A DNA stretch of 64,000 bases from Omphalotus guepiniiformis (taxonomy: Eukaryota; Basidiomycota; Agaricomycetes; Agaricales; Omphalotaceae): assembly GCA_028554645.1 (NCBI GenBank), contig JAQOOI010000049.1, positions 124,001 through 188,000 on the forward strand, written 5' to 3'. Below the pieces are notes generated by a model. The model did no database searches and was not told where the DNA came from. It saw only the letters and a program-made list of their open reading frames with translations. Of this stretch, positions 22,512 to 34,525 are shown piece by piece. The position numbers and the translations under genes were made by a program. Every line of letters starts with the position of its first letter. The stretch's first letter is position 1.

Positions 22512-22879
22512 TTTGCGGATCTAGGTTTGGCTGACTGGGAAGAAGAGTTCGAGTGGTTGTAGAGTAAAACACTGTTTACTACGAGTACGAGCATCAGAGG
22601 CACAGCGAGATATGAAAGCAGCACAGGAAATAAAGGTTATGAAAGGGATTGGCTGAACTTATGCGGAAGACTTGCAAGACGGTTCACGGTGCCAATCTTG
22701 CGAGCCACTAAGGTTGAGTTTGCTGGCTGGAATTGCGATCCCCGAAGACTAAGCAAAGCACCGTTGATTGTTGGCAAGTGTATGAGCTGATTGGCATGCT
22801 CCAAGTGAGGTTCCTTTAGTAACTTTTAGCGAGCAATTTACATGTGAACAAAATCTGAATTGAATACTTACGGACAGAC

Positions 22880-23451
22880 TGGATGACCTCCCGTGGGCAT
22901 TTCTAAACTAAATCCTATTCTAAACTCATACAAGCGAGCTTAGCCGAGTCTCCGAATCTCGCCAACGAGCTCACATCAGCGGAGGTTGAAATTTTACTCA
23001 TTTCTAAATTTTAATCTGGAAGGAGGGTACCCCCCCCTCTTCCAGACTAAAATCGTCTTTCTAAACACATTTCAAGCTCCGCTCGGAGATACACCTTCCC
23101 TTTTTGTATTCGTCCCCGAGGGTCAGAGCTAGAGTTTTGCGTAGGGAGCCTTAGTGGTCACTTGCAAGTGGCCGTATTCGTCTCAAAAGGATGATATATT
23201 GTCAGCTGTACATACTTATTGAACTTTGAAAGAGAATAAACAACTCTGTGAGCCCAATCTTCTTCGCCCTACCTAGTGGCTTGTGGGAAGAATAACTTCC
23301 CATTCAGGCTTTCAGCCGGATTACTCCAGACCAAACATTTGGTCCACGACTGGTCGACGGTTTTCTAAACTAGAGCTATCTTTTTTCAAAGTCCGCGTTT
23401 GATGGATTTAGAAAATAATCTAGGTTTTCTAAATCCACGGGAGGTCACCCA
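22880..23451. mobile_element. MITE-like inverted-repeat element
   Basis: The left end starts TGGATGACCTCCCGTGG and the right end is its reverse complement with one mismatch (CCACGGGAGGTCACCCA, 23435-23451). Inside, a second pair of long imperfect inverted arms is centred near 23030 (about 22975-23027 and 23033-23093), with complementary AATCTGGAAGGAGGG and CCCCTCTTCCAGACT parts. No open reading frame of note is present. I see no clear target duplication, so the exact boundaries are provisional. The right half is longer than the left, suggesting an internal insertion. Confidence 0.6.
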
Positions 23452-23761
23452 CTATAACATTCAGCATCTCCGAGTCGGATCCCTAATGCATGATTTCCCG
23501 GTAACATATTTCCTTCCTTCCTTCCGAGCTTTTATATCTCCGGTAGCGATCCTATATACGTTACAAGAAGAGACGGTCTCGTCGTCGGACCACCGTTGTC
23601 AGCTCGTCTACAGCTGCGCTGCACCGTTACTAAACATGTGTAAGTATGAATTGTAGCATTGTCGTAATAGTCGTACAGAACCGTACATCCTGAGCTCATT
23701 AATGAAACAAAATGTCTAAAATACTTCTCTTCTCTACAACATGCAAGTTCGCCGAAGAGCG

Positions 23762-26700
23762 TTAGCTGTGTCCGTTCGAAACATCATTCGGAGGTCGCTG
23801 TCGCGGATCTGAAGCCCGCTGCGATTGCACGGGAGTGTCCAAGTCCATTGCATCCATCATATCACCGTCTCGGATATCCATTGCTGAATCTGCTGCAGGA
23901 ATGCGCAAACTACCTTCATCAGGGTCATCGGCCTGATCACGTAGTTCAACGTCGCCATCCTCATCCTCGCTCCCGGACTCAGAATTCATGTCCATATCCA
24001 TGCTATCATCAAGATCGATATCTGCCATAGTTGGTGGTAGATCCGCCGAATTTGGTGTACCTGTACTCGTCGAAGGTGTATTTTGCACAGCAGAGGGTGT
24101 CATCGAAAGGCTAGAGTGGCCTGTTGATGTAGAGGAAGGCTTTCGATGCAGTTTATCCTTCTTGTGTTTCTCTATCTTGTGCAGGATCTTGTCAATGTAC
24201 TGCTTAGAGTACTTCTTGATTTTAGCGACCTTTTCGTCAGAGAGGGTATCCAGTTGGTTATGCCGATAGGCAGACGACGATTTTTCACTCGCAGCAATCT
24301 TCTCTGTCAGCTAGAGGGAGAAATGTATTCAGAGAGCGCTTATAGGTAACTGTAACTGGAGCTAACCTCTTTAGCATGTCGTTTGAATCGGTCGTGTCCA
24401 ATGACCTCAGCATGTTTGGACATAGCTTTCACCACGATCGGGCTGATCAACTTAAGAAGTTTCTTCTCCTTCAAAGCCTCCTTGTCCTGCTCCGATTCTC
24501 CCTTTTCCTTTCGTCTCTTCTCACGGTCTCTCTTTTTGCCATTACTGCTGCCGCCTGCACCTCCCTCGCCTTTCTCCTTCCTTCGTTGGCGTTCTGCCTC
24601 TTTCTCTGCCCTCTGCGCCTCCTTCTCGGCTTGAGCCAGCGCAGCCTCTTCCGCAGCCGCTTTCTCTGCGGCCCTTGCTGCTGCAGCTGCCGCGATAATT
24701 TCGTTGATGGCCAAATTCTGCTTCTTCTGCTCTTCCAGCCGTTTTTGTTGATAACTCGGTTGAGGAGGAGGCGTCGGCTCCTTCGGCGGCGGCAGAGGTG
24801 AGGGTATAGTGGGCCGAAAGCGTTTTCGAAAACGCTTGAGTGGTCGATCAGGAATGTCGCCAAATAATTCATAGAATCCTTCGTTGTATCTTCGAGTCGT
24901 GTTAGAGGGTGCAGGCTCGGGGTCATACTCAAACTCGAACTCGGGTTCAGGCTCGGGCTTCTCTTCTTCCTTCACCTTAGAAACACGGAAATCAGCACTC
25001 AAAAAACGAAACATAGGTAGTGCAGACTCACCAGTGCCTTCTTTGGTAGCCTCGGTATCCGATAACTCAGCTCCAAAGTCGCCCAGTGTTCGTGTAACTA
25101 GGTAACACGAATTCTGAGATGTATCTTTCGACAGCTTTGCAAAATGAATCTCACCTTCGTAGCCCACTGTTTCACCGCTTCGTTTTCTGATTCTGTACAC
25201 GCCTTGACAGGTACTACGACCTGCGAGTCTTCAACCTTGTTCCGGAAGCTAAGAGGCCAGGTCCACATGCACTCGAGTGCCTGCTCGGAATGAGTACTCT
25301 CGCTCGACAAGCAGAGACATACAGTCGACATACCAATGCTAGTATATCCGTGTCGTCCGCGTAGTCCTCCAATAGATTCTTCATTAAACTGTACCCACGC
25401 AAACGCATGACCTGACGCAGTGCTGCCTGTTCTTCGGTGATCTGCAAAGACAAATTTCTTGTCATTTGACCGCAATCAATGGTTACAAAGGGAAAAGGCC
25501 ATCACATACTTTGAGACGAGTAAGAAGTTTGTATAGCACCTTCTTGCTCTGAGTTTGTCGAATGGCCTGTACAACTTTCGGCACATCTTTCTCCGTAACC
25601 GGTTTCATCTGGGGCATAAAATCCGGATCGTCAATTTTCTTCCCCTTCTTCTTCTTCGTCCCCTTCAGCTCCATGAGTTCCGCGTCGTCGGTTATACCAA
25701 GTGCTATGAAGTATCAAGATGAGGGAGTACGACAATGGGCGAAGGACTAGGAACATACCATCGAGATATAATTCATCCATGGTCGAGATATCCGTTTGGG
25801 TCTTTCCTCCAATATAACCCACACAATTTGGCTCCCCGCAATAACACGTCTGTGCTTGATGCCTGACCGAATAGCAATGATCAACGACAAAGCCCTAACC
25901 AGAACCAGAGAACACTCACCCGTAGCGGTCGACATTGTAATTGAACGTTAGCTCTTCGTCCTTCTTGATCTTTCTCTTTGCAAAAATTCCCATTCGCACA
26001 TAATCACCAATTGTCCATTTCGCTACATAGCAATTGGGATTACAGCTGTGATTAGCGAAACGTCCAATTCCACCGCTTTTCGTAGCATCTATGAACTGAT
26101 AGTGATAGATTAGCTAAGGATTGTCTGACAGTGATCATAGGACACACACCTCATCCTTCTGCAGCATCATGAAGTAAAAGTGCTCTATGCCCTCATTCGC
26201 ATAGTCCCTCATCCTCTTCTTGAACGACGAAGTGCTGACCACGTCGCCAACGTATTCGTATATGAATGTATCCCTGGGACACAAAAGCATATAATGAGCT
26301 CATATGCAAGGAAAGGTGGTGAAATGAGATAGAGATGCACAAAACCGCCCCCACAACGATGAAAACAACGAAAAATAGGAAATCCGAGAGAGAATGACAG
26401 CAGAGAACGCACCTGGGCAAGTCCACCTCCGCCCTTAGCCCGAAACCCTTCATCTCCGTCTTTACAATCTCGATATTGGCATACTCCTTCTTTTGAAACC
26501 TGTAAAAGACCCAAAATGAACTTGAGAGTACTAAAAGCACGGTGAAAAAAACGAACCGCTGGTTTTGGCAGTGGCTCCTACACCGACAGTCTTCGGGGAG
26601 GCACTCGATTTGTGTCAGTCGGTTTATACAGTCGGATCCATGCCCACAGGCATATTCTGGGTCATCAGTCTCTGTATGAGAAGCAAGATGTCAGAAATGC

Positions 26701-27318
26701 GAATGAAGTAGCAAAATAAAGCTATCGAACTAGTCTACGAAAAACATGACAGAAAAGCTGACCTGGGTCGAAGGTACAATCACAAATCATACTCTCTTGA
26801 AGCTCTCTGGAGCGACCTAATGTCTTATACTGGTACACGTTGTCCCTTATCTCAACGAAGGTGCTCATCGCTTCTTCTCGAGCAACTGGGAGGTGGCCAA
26901 TGAACTGTGTTGGCATTGTAGAGGCAGCACTTCGTTTTCTGGAGTTTGTTCGTGGTGCTGGCGTTGGGGGTGGTGGTGTCGACGCTTTTGACGACGAGCC
27001 ACTACTAGTTGTCGACTCTTGGACAGGAGGAGGAGTGGGAGTGGCCGACGAAGGCTCCGACTTGGGCGAAACAACATCGTCGTGGTCCATGGCAGACGAA
27101 GGTGATGAGTCAGAGTCAACGTTCGGTTCTACCTTCACACCTTCTTTGCTGTCCGAGCTCTCTGTCAACGACAACATGGGAGATACGCAGAAGGCTGAGG
27201 ATGGTTCGTCTTCCTTCTTAACGGCAGTTTTTGATGGATAAGTTTGGGAATTTGAGTCTGACCGTCCAGGGGTCAATGTGCTCAGGAAAGAGTCTTTGCT
27301 CTCCTCCTTCACCGTCAT
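23762..27318 (-). CDS. SET2: Histone H3-K36 methyltransferase Set2
   Basis: A multi-exon minus-strand gene. After a Ser/Pro-rich N-terminus (about 200 aa) comes an AWS segment (around [15 protein letters not shown]), then the SET domain with [30 protein letters not shown] and [12 protein letters not shown], and a post-SET Cys cluster ([14 protein letters not shown]). Downstream are a Set2-associated helical region and a long Lys/Glu/Ala coiled coil (about 24460-24740). The C-terminal SRI domain contains [20 protein letters not shown] and [20 protein letters not shown], which binds the phosphorylated tail of RNA polymerase II. An Asp/Glu/Pro-rich tail ends at 23762. No WW motif is visible between the post-SET region and the coiled coil. 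It acts on nucleosomes during elongation and is divergent from RPA49 with 310 bp between ATGs. Confidence 0.93.
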
Positions 27319-27628
27319 CTTCGTCAAAAACCCAAATCGGTTATAGTCTCGGAAATCTGTAGTATAACTTCAGCTATCGCAAGACTGAACCGAGATATCC
27401 TGTCTCCTCACGGTCCACGGCGGTTATAAGGCCGGCGCAGAGAAGCGATAAAAATCACTAGAAATCAGTGTAATAAATTATTGAATAATGAGTTTGACTA
27501 GACGTCGTGGAAAGTTCAATGAGAGAAGAAATGGAGGTACATGGACGTAGAGGAAAGAGCAATTCAAGCTTTTTTTTGTTAGTCATTCTTGGTTTCTCTG
27601 TACCACCACCACCACCAACTCTTGTTCG

Positions 27629-29303
27629 ATGCCTTCCTCTGCTGGCACATCTACAAAGAAAAGAAAACGCGATGCTTCGCCAAGTGAAGACAAGGTTTCG
27701 TTCGAAGTAAGCTCTGCGTCATCTTCGGGAGCTGTTGGGCCTGTGTTGGGCAAGTCGAAGACACTTTCGCTAAAATTTGTCCAATATTTATCATTGATCT
27801 TTGCACAGTCAGCTTTCCCGCATTGCAAGCACCAGAATCGACACCTTTCAAATGTTATGCACCGAAAAGGCTGAAGACAAATAAGGAAACGGAGAAGGAC
27901 GGGGAAGGAGGGCATCACGATCGCATGCTCGTCGTGGGCGAGACTCCGGCCGTAGAGTTCGTGTCAAATGAAGAAGAAACAGCACGGGCTGCCGATGCTG
28001 GTTGTCGGTGAGCTTGTCATATTCCTCATATTGGTCGTTTTTAATTAAATCAATGAATAGATATCTGCTCGCGGTACATAACCCGCGGACATCCAAAATA
28101 ACACTTCTTCCTGCGTCGAAAACCCCCTTTATACTCACTCGAACCGTTAAGGCTCTTAAATCAATAGCTCCATCAGAGGCATCTGCTCTAGCGTTCAGAG
28201 AGGCAAGGACTGCTTTGGGTGAAACATTCGGGACCAAGAAGGCAAAAGCTGCTATACGCGCACAAGAGCGGAACCGTGTCGATATCGGTGCAATGAAGGG
28301 CGTTATGCAATATGTAACAGATGGAATTGACAAGGGCGCTGAGGGGTTGCTTACTACTGGTGTGTATTTCTTCTAGGTCGTACGCCCTCACCTCTGATAG
28401 AACTTGCCCGTATTTAGAAGAAGCAAAAGAACTTTCCGATTCTACGCGTCTGGTACCGCCATTCTCAGCTACTGCGACAGATCCTGCAGATATCTATTCT
28501 TTACACGACATTATACCCGAGATAGAATGGAAGGCTATCAACGTCGCACCACTCGAGCAGGCTGGATCGAGAAACGAGCAACAGGGATACCTTCCGTACA
28601 GATATTCAGAATGGGTTAACAACCATTTAAAGGCTCTAGCTAGTGAGAAGGTCAGGTCAAAGAAACAAAAGTTGTAAGCACATAAATTAGTTGCGTAGTT
28701 CATAATCACTCACAGACGTTCCGACAGGAAGATTCTATTCTACATCTCTGCGATGATTTTGTTCCGCCGTATAGCATCCCACCCCGGAGGTATCCAAAAA
28801 GACGACATTTACGGAAAAATGAGCAGCGTACCACCTATCGTTGTGGACGGTATGCTTTCGAGATTCACAGAAACCTCGCGTGATTCTACTGCGTATGTTC
28901 TGACGCGTTTACCCAATGTACTTACTCGAGCTGACCTCGGTGCAAACCCATAGACACAAATCTACTTCCGCGATGAACACTAAATTCCTTGCCTACCTTC
29001 TCGCGTTATGTCTCCGAGTAGACGAGTGGGCTACAAACCCCAAGCACTTGGCGGAAGATCTCAGTATATCCATGACCAAGTGCGTTCAAAAGTTCAATTC
29101 CAGCGCATCTAATCATATTAAAACTGCTTTATTTTCGTGCCAATGTGACCCAAGCCCTCAAAAGTCTTGGATGCAAGCTCAAACCTCTCGGGGAGCGAGA
29201 GCGGGCCAAGCATGGATTATCGGACACCCTAGCGGACACCAAGTTTGCCGTGCTTATAGCGCCTGTGCAGTTCCCGAAAGTAAGGCAAGGCAAGAGAAAG
29301 TAG
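27629..29303 (+). CDS. RPA49: RNA polymerase I subunit A49
   Basis: About seven exons. The N-terminus (STKKRKRDASPSEDKVSFEV) precedes the dimerisation domain that pairs with A34.5, containing FKCYAPKRLKTNKE, YLLAVHNPRTSKITLLPA and TRTVKALKSIAPSEASA. A conserved ARTALGETFGTKKAKAAIRA helix follows. The C-terminal tandem winged-helix part includes ISAMILFRRIASHPGGIQKD and TKFLAYLLALCLRVDEWATN and ends after a basic GKRK. These are the parts expected of A49, the TFIIE-like subunit that helps Pol I initiate and elongate on rDNA. The start at 27629 was chosen as the first ATG in frame with the conserved N-terminus. Length and gene structure fit; no breaks are visible. Confidence 0.85.
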
Positions 29304-30003
29304 TGTGGTTCAGAGGAGGTTATCTTTTGCATGAAGGGTGCTTCTATGACGGGCACATTGCTGCGGATAACAGAGTTCATAAAAGTATTTGGGGACGTCC
29401 GTCGCGTTGTCCGTCGGTACGTACCCCCAGTAAATGGAATGTTCCCTGGGATAGCCGGATAAACTTCAAACATGTATGCATTTGGGTACGAATGCTGTAC
29501 GAATCAGTGGCCTTGGCCCTTTGGCGGCTCACATTTGTGTGTTGTACATACAATGCATACTCTTGATGCGTAACGCGCGTCTGCCGAGGTGCGATACAAG
29601 ATCTTTATTAGATCTTATCGTCCTTCCGGAAAGCTTTCCGTGCTCTATGTAGTCAGCTTGTACGCGTGAGTACTTGGGTGCCCGGACAAAGACTCGGAGC
29701 ATAGATTGACCAGAATAATACCCTCCTACTGTGATTGCTCTGAATTGGGGGCATGTCAGCTGAGGAGAGGTACTATGTATGTGGTTAGGATCTCTCCGGA
29801 TTGAGAGCTCATCTCTGTTTGTGGTCGTGGATTAACTCAAGGAAGTCACTTTGCGCAATTTGGTGAATAATGGAATTTTACATTGAATCTTGAGCTATCT
29901 TAATTAGGCTCTATCTAATCTGTGCTCTGGACTCTTGGCGCCCAAGCATCACGATCCCGTGACTCCTTGGCCTCAAAGTTAACCTCCATCATCAGATTCA
30001 TCC
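29304..30003. other. Intergenic
   Basis: Contains the 3' flank of RPA49 and the 5' flank of the Hsk3-like gene. An open frame that continues past the RPA49 stop (to about 29566) reads as non-coding. Nothing else recognised. Confidence 0.4.
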
Positions 30004-30333
30004 ATGAACGGCGCACCCACCAGTGCCACACAAGCGAAGGAGAGGCTATATGCGCAACTCGCAAGCAGTTTCGGTCGAATGAACCGGGCATTGGGCCAGA
30101 CAGCTTACCTTTGCGAGCAGTTGCAAATCGATCTACATGCGATGAGGACGTTTGCAGGTTCAGATGCTGCCAAGTGAGTGACAAGAACTTTTCGTCTGTT
30201 TTGTGGACCCTTGAATGTGTAATTGATATCGAATAGATTCATGGCGATAGCTACTTTCTTGAATCCAGAAGAAGATTCTGAAACGAGCTTGGCTCAGGAC
30301 GAGAGCGTGAAGTCGAGGGAATCGTCATCTTGA
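30004..30333 (+). CDS. DASH complex subunit Hsk3-like small protein
   Basis: Two exons, 30004-30173 and 30237-30333, give exactly 88 aa with a canonical GTGAGT donor. The product is one amphipathic helix: ERLYAQLASSFGRMNRALGQ, then TAYLCEQLQIDLHAMRTFAG, ending AAKFMAIATFLNPEED and a short acidic Ser-rich tail. The spacing (Gln-Leu-x-x-L...Asn...Gln-Thr, then Met-Arg...Gly...FMA) is the pattern of Hsk3, a very small subunit of the outer-kinetochore DASH/Dam1 ring that couples chromosomes to microtubules. The family is short and diverges fast, so this is a motif-level assignment. An alternative is an unrelated coiled coil. Confidence 0.55.
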
Positions 30334-31020
30334 TATCCAGCAGCTGATGTTTTCATATCTCTATCGAATCATGAACGTCAGATTGAGGGCAGTCGCCGAC
30401 TTCCACGTCTCCCGAGCTACCTAGACTCCGTCGGAGTTGCCGAGGTGTGAAAAGCTCTTTGGGTTCAAAGTTTAGAATCGTACTTATCGCAGCTGCCCCT
30501 ATAGTTTCATGAAATGCTGACTCTACGCATTTGTATGTATGTAAAATAACTATCACAGAATATGTATGTACCAAGGTTCTTAGCATAAAAAGTCAACGTA
30601 CAGTGCGAGCTTGCCGGCCCTTGTGAGTCACGCGTAGTGCCCTTCCTCCACTTTGAACGGTCATCTTCCACCGAATTCTAACTCGTAGAGTCGCAAATCT
30701 CTCGGGCCTCGGCCACAGCTTGTTGAGAAAGAAACGGAAAAATGGCGAGATCTATCTTGCAGAGTACTAATCAGATATGTCATCCGGAGAGTTGTCAGAA
30801 GTCAGCTAGCCGCTGACTCATGTCGTTCAATCATTCAAGTGAGTACGTGTTCACGCTTCCGCAGTTGGAATACTGATTTTTACTTTATAAAAGGGACTAA
30901 ACAAGGCTTCTTATTTTTATTGACCCAACTGTGCCCGCAATCGCCCCGCAGCCCAAAGAGCTATATAAAAACAGTTCAACACTTGTTCTCTTTCACCCAT
31001 CCAACAAATCAATTTCAGCA
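30334..31020. other. Intergenic with a TATA-like box
   Basis: No gene seen. A TATA-like CTATATAAAAAC at about 30960 precedes the intronless gene starting at 31021 by about 60 bp. Confidence 0.4.
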
Positions 31021-31746
31021 ATGCTTGCCCTCTCTGCCGTACCTGCCACGAGCTTCTCCCCTTTGTCTATGAAAGACTCGACTTTGAACTACGTTCCTCC
31101 TCTTTATCATCCATTCCCCTCAGTCGTAGACTCCTTCGGAAATCAACTCTCCGCACGCCAAGCAGCCTACATCGAAACAGCCGCACAGCGTCGTGCTCGA
31201 GTCGAGTTCCTCCAGAAACGGGAAGGCGAGCGACGCGTAGAGAATTGGGTTAGAGCTCAGATTGAGAACAGTGCTTTCATGGTTTCCGTCTCCGTATCTG
31301 CCTCGCAACAACCTTCTGCTGCGGCAGCGTGGTCTGCGTCGAAGAACTTGAATCTCAAGAGTCATCGCAGGGATAGACATCAGATTCTGACTTCCGTTGA
31401 TGCCTCGCACCAACATAAACCTCAGATACATTTCTCTGACTCTGACAACGCGATACATGGGCTATCGTATAATCCAAGTCACGGCCTCACATCAATCTCT
31501 GAAGAAGAACCGTACATCTTCTACTCAACTCCTAAACCATCTCTTGCTGCGGTCTCCGCGCAGCCTCTGGTCCAACCTAAACCACACTATTCCTCTTTTT
31601 CTTACACATCTACACCTCCAAATCCACCACGCACACGATCTTCTCTCTCCTCTCTCTCGGGGCTGAAGAAGTCTTCTCGCTCTCCACGCCGACACAGGCG
31701 ACATCAATCCGATTTGGAGTCGATACCCGAGGACATGGAGGAGTAA
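31021..31746 (+). CDS. Hypothetical intronless protein, 241 aa
   Basis: A single uninterrupted frame from ATG 31021 to TAA 31744. The N-terminal part looks structured: STLNYVPPLYHPFPSVVDSF, then SARQAAYIETAAQRRARVEF and LQKREGERRVENWVRAQIEN, a long amphipathic helix. The rest is Ser/Pro/His-rich and ends with a basic SSRSPRRHRRHQSDLE stretch and a short acidic end. A TATA-like box lies about 60 bp upstream. I do not recognise a family; the disordered C-terminus with Ser-Pro-Arg repeats suggests phosphorylation, but that is inference. Confidence 0.6.
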   Translation: MLALSAVPATSFSPLSMKDSTLNYVPPLYHPFPSVVDSFGNQLSARQAAYIETAAQRRARVEFLQKREGERRVENWVRAQIENSAFMVSVSVSASQQPSAAAAWSASKNLNLKSHRRDRHQILTSVDASHQHKPQIHFSDSDNAIHGLSYNPSHGLTSISEEEPYIFYSTPKPSLAAVSAQPLVQPKPHYSSFSYTSTPPNPPRTRSSLSSLSGLKKSSRSPRRHRRHQSDLESIPEDMEE

Positions 31747-32431
31747 ATGCTCGGGGTACCTGTAACGGGTCCTATTCTTAGAACCATGGGCTATTCTATC
31801 AGGTCTTCGTCCTTGGCGACGTCCTCACGCCTGTGGGCACTTCGATATCTATTCTCTAGACGCTTATCGGCCCCCGTCGCGATTCCTCGCGAACGTGGAG
31901 CTAATTGTTCTAGATACCCTATCATCTCTCCCTTATCCCTCCTGCCAGGCCTTTTGTGTCTTACAAATTCACAAGGCGTGCTGTGGGTCGTTATATGCGC
32001 CTTTAGCGACCTTCCATTGGGTGTCAAGGAGACTTGTGTATGGGGGTTCATAGATATCTCAACAGCTTTACTCTGATCTCGCGGAGAGGCTTCTAAAAGA
32101 TGTGCTGTTTTTATCTCGAATACGAATACACAATTTTGGCAGTGGTCGCCATTCCATTCCTCGTAGAATACAGTATGTACTTGGTTATAGAACACGGTTT
32201 CTTATTCAATAGAAGATCTCTTCTATCTTTATGCCGGTGGGAGAGCATACAAATGAATGACAATGAATGACATTGATATTTTCACACTGCTGTGCGGTGT
32301 ATTCATAGGAGCGAGAAACGGTGTTGATATGTTATCTCGACTGAGTGGAGTCGACATTAGCAACCAGAAAGATAAAAAGAGGCAACACTATCTGTATTGC
32401 ACACACTCGACAAGTAAATACAAGAAAAATC
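31747..32431. other. Intergenic between convergent genes
   Basis: No gene or repeat recognised. Confidence 0.4.
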
Positions 32432-34044
32432 TCACACATAATAATCCCTTACACTAATCCCCTTCACACTAAACACTTTATCAGGCTTACTTTCATCTAC
32501 CCTCCATGTATACCTATCATTGACGTGCTTGACTCGCGCACGGACGTACTCTGTAACGAACAAGAAACCAAATTAATGAAAGATTGGATCGGAATATTCG
32601 ATTCTTGAACACTCACCGCCGCCTCTCACCACTTCTCCCTCTCCCTCTCCTTTCCCTTCCTCCGGAACGACAAGTCCTTCCTTCAACAGCACCGGACTTA
32701 TCGCTGGTACTATAGGCACCTCATTCCCGGGCCTCAGGAAGTAAATCAGGCTTATACGATCCAAGTGGGCTTGATCGGGTGGGGGTCGGATGACGCGGTG
32801 GATGGCGGATTTGATGTAGCCCTGTGTTGTGGGTGGGTCAGAGAGTAGAAGAGGGATAAGGGAGAGACATAAGTACCTTTGTTAGGAAGGACAATACGTC
32901 ACCTGCGTTACAGGTTATACCTCCTTTAACTGGTTTTACCCATTTCCATTCTTTTGAGGGGGTTTGGATTTGTAGACTGAACGGAGAGGTTTTTGAATAT
33001 TAGACTCGCGATGCGAAATGAGAGTGGGTGTGGACGTACGCAGCGATTGGTTGAGGGAATAAAAGGGTGATTGAACCTATGTTCTCAGTGGATCTACACG
33101 TATGTCAAATGAAGTATTAGGGTTTGCTTTACCGAAATCTGTATGATTGTTGGTGTTCAGCTTGCTGCACACGGAACGACAAGGCGAGTTTGGGACTTTT
33201 TTTTACCTGTATGTCCAGCAATCCACTGCCCACTGACAATCCTATCAACGTCTTCAGGTCTCGCGTGGTATTTCATCTACATAAAAAAAAACCCGGTATC
33301 AATTTTTTCATACCCACTGAAATCAAGAAGGCGCATGGCAGTGACTCACCATCCTGATATGATCCTCAGAAGAATCCTCGAACCTATGCTTCTCCAAGAA
33401 ATACTCCTCCGGCAATTCTAGCATGATAGCGAATAACATCAAGAGTTTCTTGAGGACATTGTCGTAGCAGAGTCTTTGGAACGACGCGATTGAGGAGCGG
33501 TGGGTTGTTGTAAAGTCGTGGAGTGGGAGTTTCGGTGAAGACTCTGCGTTGGGAGAGATCTTCGGGATGTTAACCTGTATATATGTACATGAGAGCTCAG
33601 CAATGCGGCGAGGTTGCAATGGGTTTTATTAAGCTTACCCTTTCGACGTTTTGTTTTATACTTTGTCCGTCTTTGATGAACTCCCTTGGCTCTTGATACC
33701 CAAAATGTCTGTAGTACGTTGAAAACCCGAATCATATACAACCAGCGCATTGGCCTAATAACTTACCTTTCCGTAGCATAATCAACACACACAGCCCGTT
33801 TTTCCTCCAAACTCAACTTGAAAAACGCATCCGCAATAGAAAATTGTTCGTCGATCGCCTCCTGTGGGATACCCGAATTAATGACTGTCCAGAACCCATC
33901 AGTCGTAGCGGCCGTTTGTAGCTTTGCTGCGAGAGTGTGAGGTGAGGAGTCGAATTCTGATAGGTCGATAGAGATGAGGGGTGCCCAGTCGAGCTTTGAG
34001 GTTGTTTCTGGTGGTGGGTTCCATGGGGGTATCCCAGGAAGCAT
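32432..34044 (-). CDS. 2-oxoglutarate-Fe(II) dioxygenase, isopenicillin-N-synthase-like
   Basis: A multi-exon minus-strand gene of about 370 aa. The N-terminal DIOX_N-type block reads LISIDLSEFDSSPHTLAAKL and ATTDGFWTVINSGIPQEAID, followed by FFKLSLEEKRAV. The catalytic fold is assembled over small exons: a GHTDFGSITLLFP block (His-x-Asp), GDVLSFLTKGYIKSAIHRV (distal His) and a DRISLIYFLRPG block (the Arg-x-Ser that holds 2-oxoglutarate). These are the iron and co-substrate ligands of the 2OG-Fe(II) oxygenase superfamily. It is divergent from the first SRPBCC gene (482 bp between ATGs). The substrate is unknown. The name 'isopenicillin N synthase-like' reflects fold, not beta-lactam synthesis. 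Confidence 0.85.
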
Positions 34045-34525
34045 TTTGTGAGAGTGTGTGTGTAAGGGTGCCAGTGGTGGGATAGGTTTATATATGCGTT
34101 GCGGTTCTCATCTTAGTGGAAATTTGAATACCACGGTCAGTGGATCGTATTTGAGGTCAAAATTAGGTTTGTGATCCAGGTGACCAGTCGAGAGGGTGTA
34201 GTATTGAATTGGTGAGATAGGAAGCCTGGATATTTCTTGCCACAGGAGATGAACGTGTTCAACTTTATTTCGATTCTTGGAACAGAGTGCCCAGATGCCT
34301 TGAAGGAGAAGCTTGTGACCGCCTCCTGCGGCCTCCTGCTCCAATTCCCCGAATTGCTGTTTGTTTGTTTTCTTTTCATTTTGCAACGGGCTTCCCTCAC
34401 CCACTCGACGAGGTCGGCGATACTCGAGACCAGCGTTAGCAACGAAGTGTGGCGCAGAGTGGAGGGAGTGGAAAAGAAAGAAAAAGGTGCTTACGTGAGC
34501 AGCGCCATACTCCTCCTACTCTTCA

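Noticed and set aside
24376..25105. Plus-strand frames opposite SET2
   Set aside because: Leu/Ser/Phe-rich mirror of the Lys/Glu coiled-coil on the minus strand.
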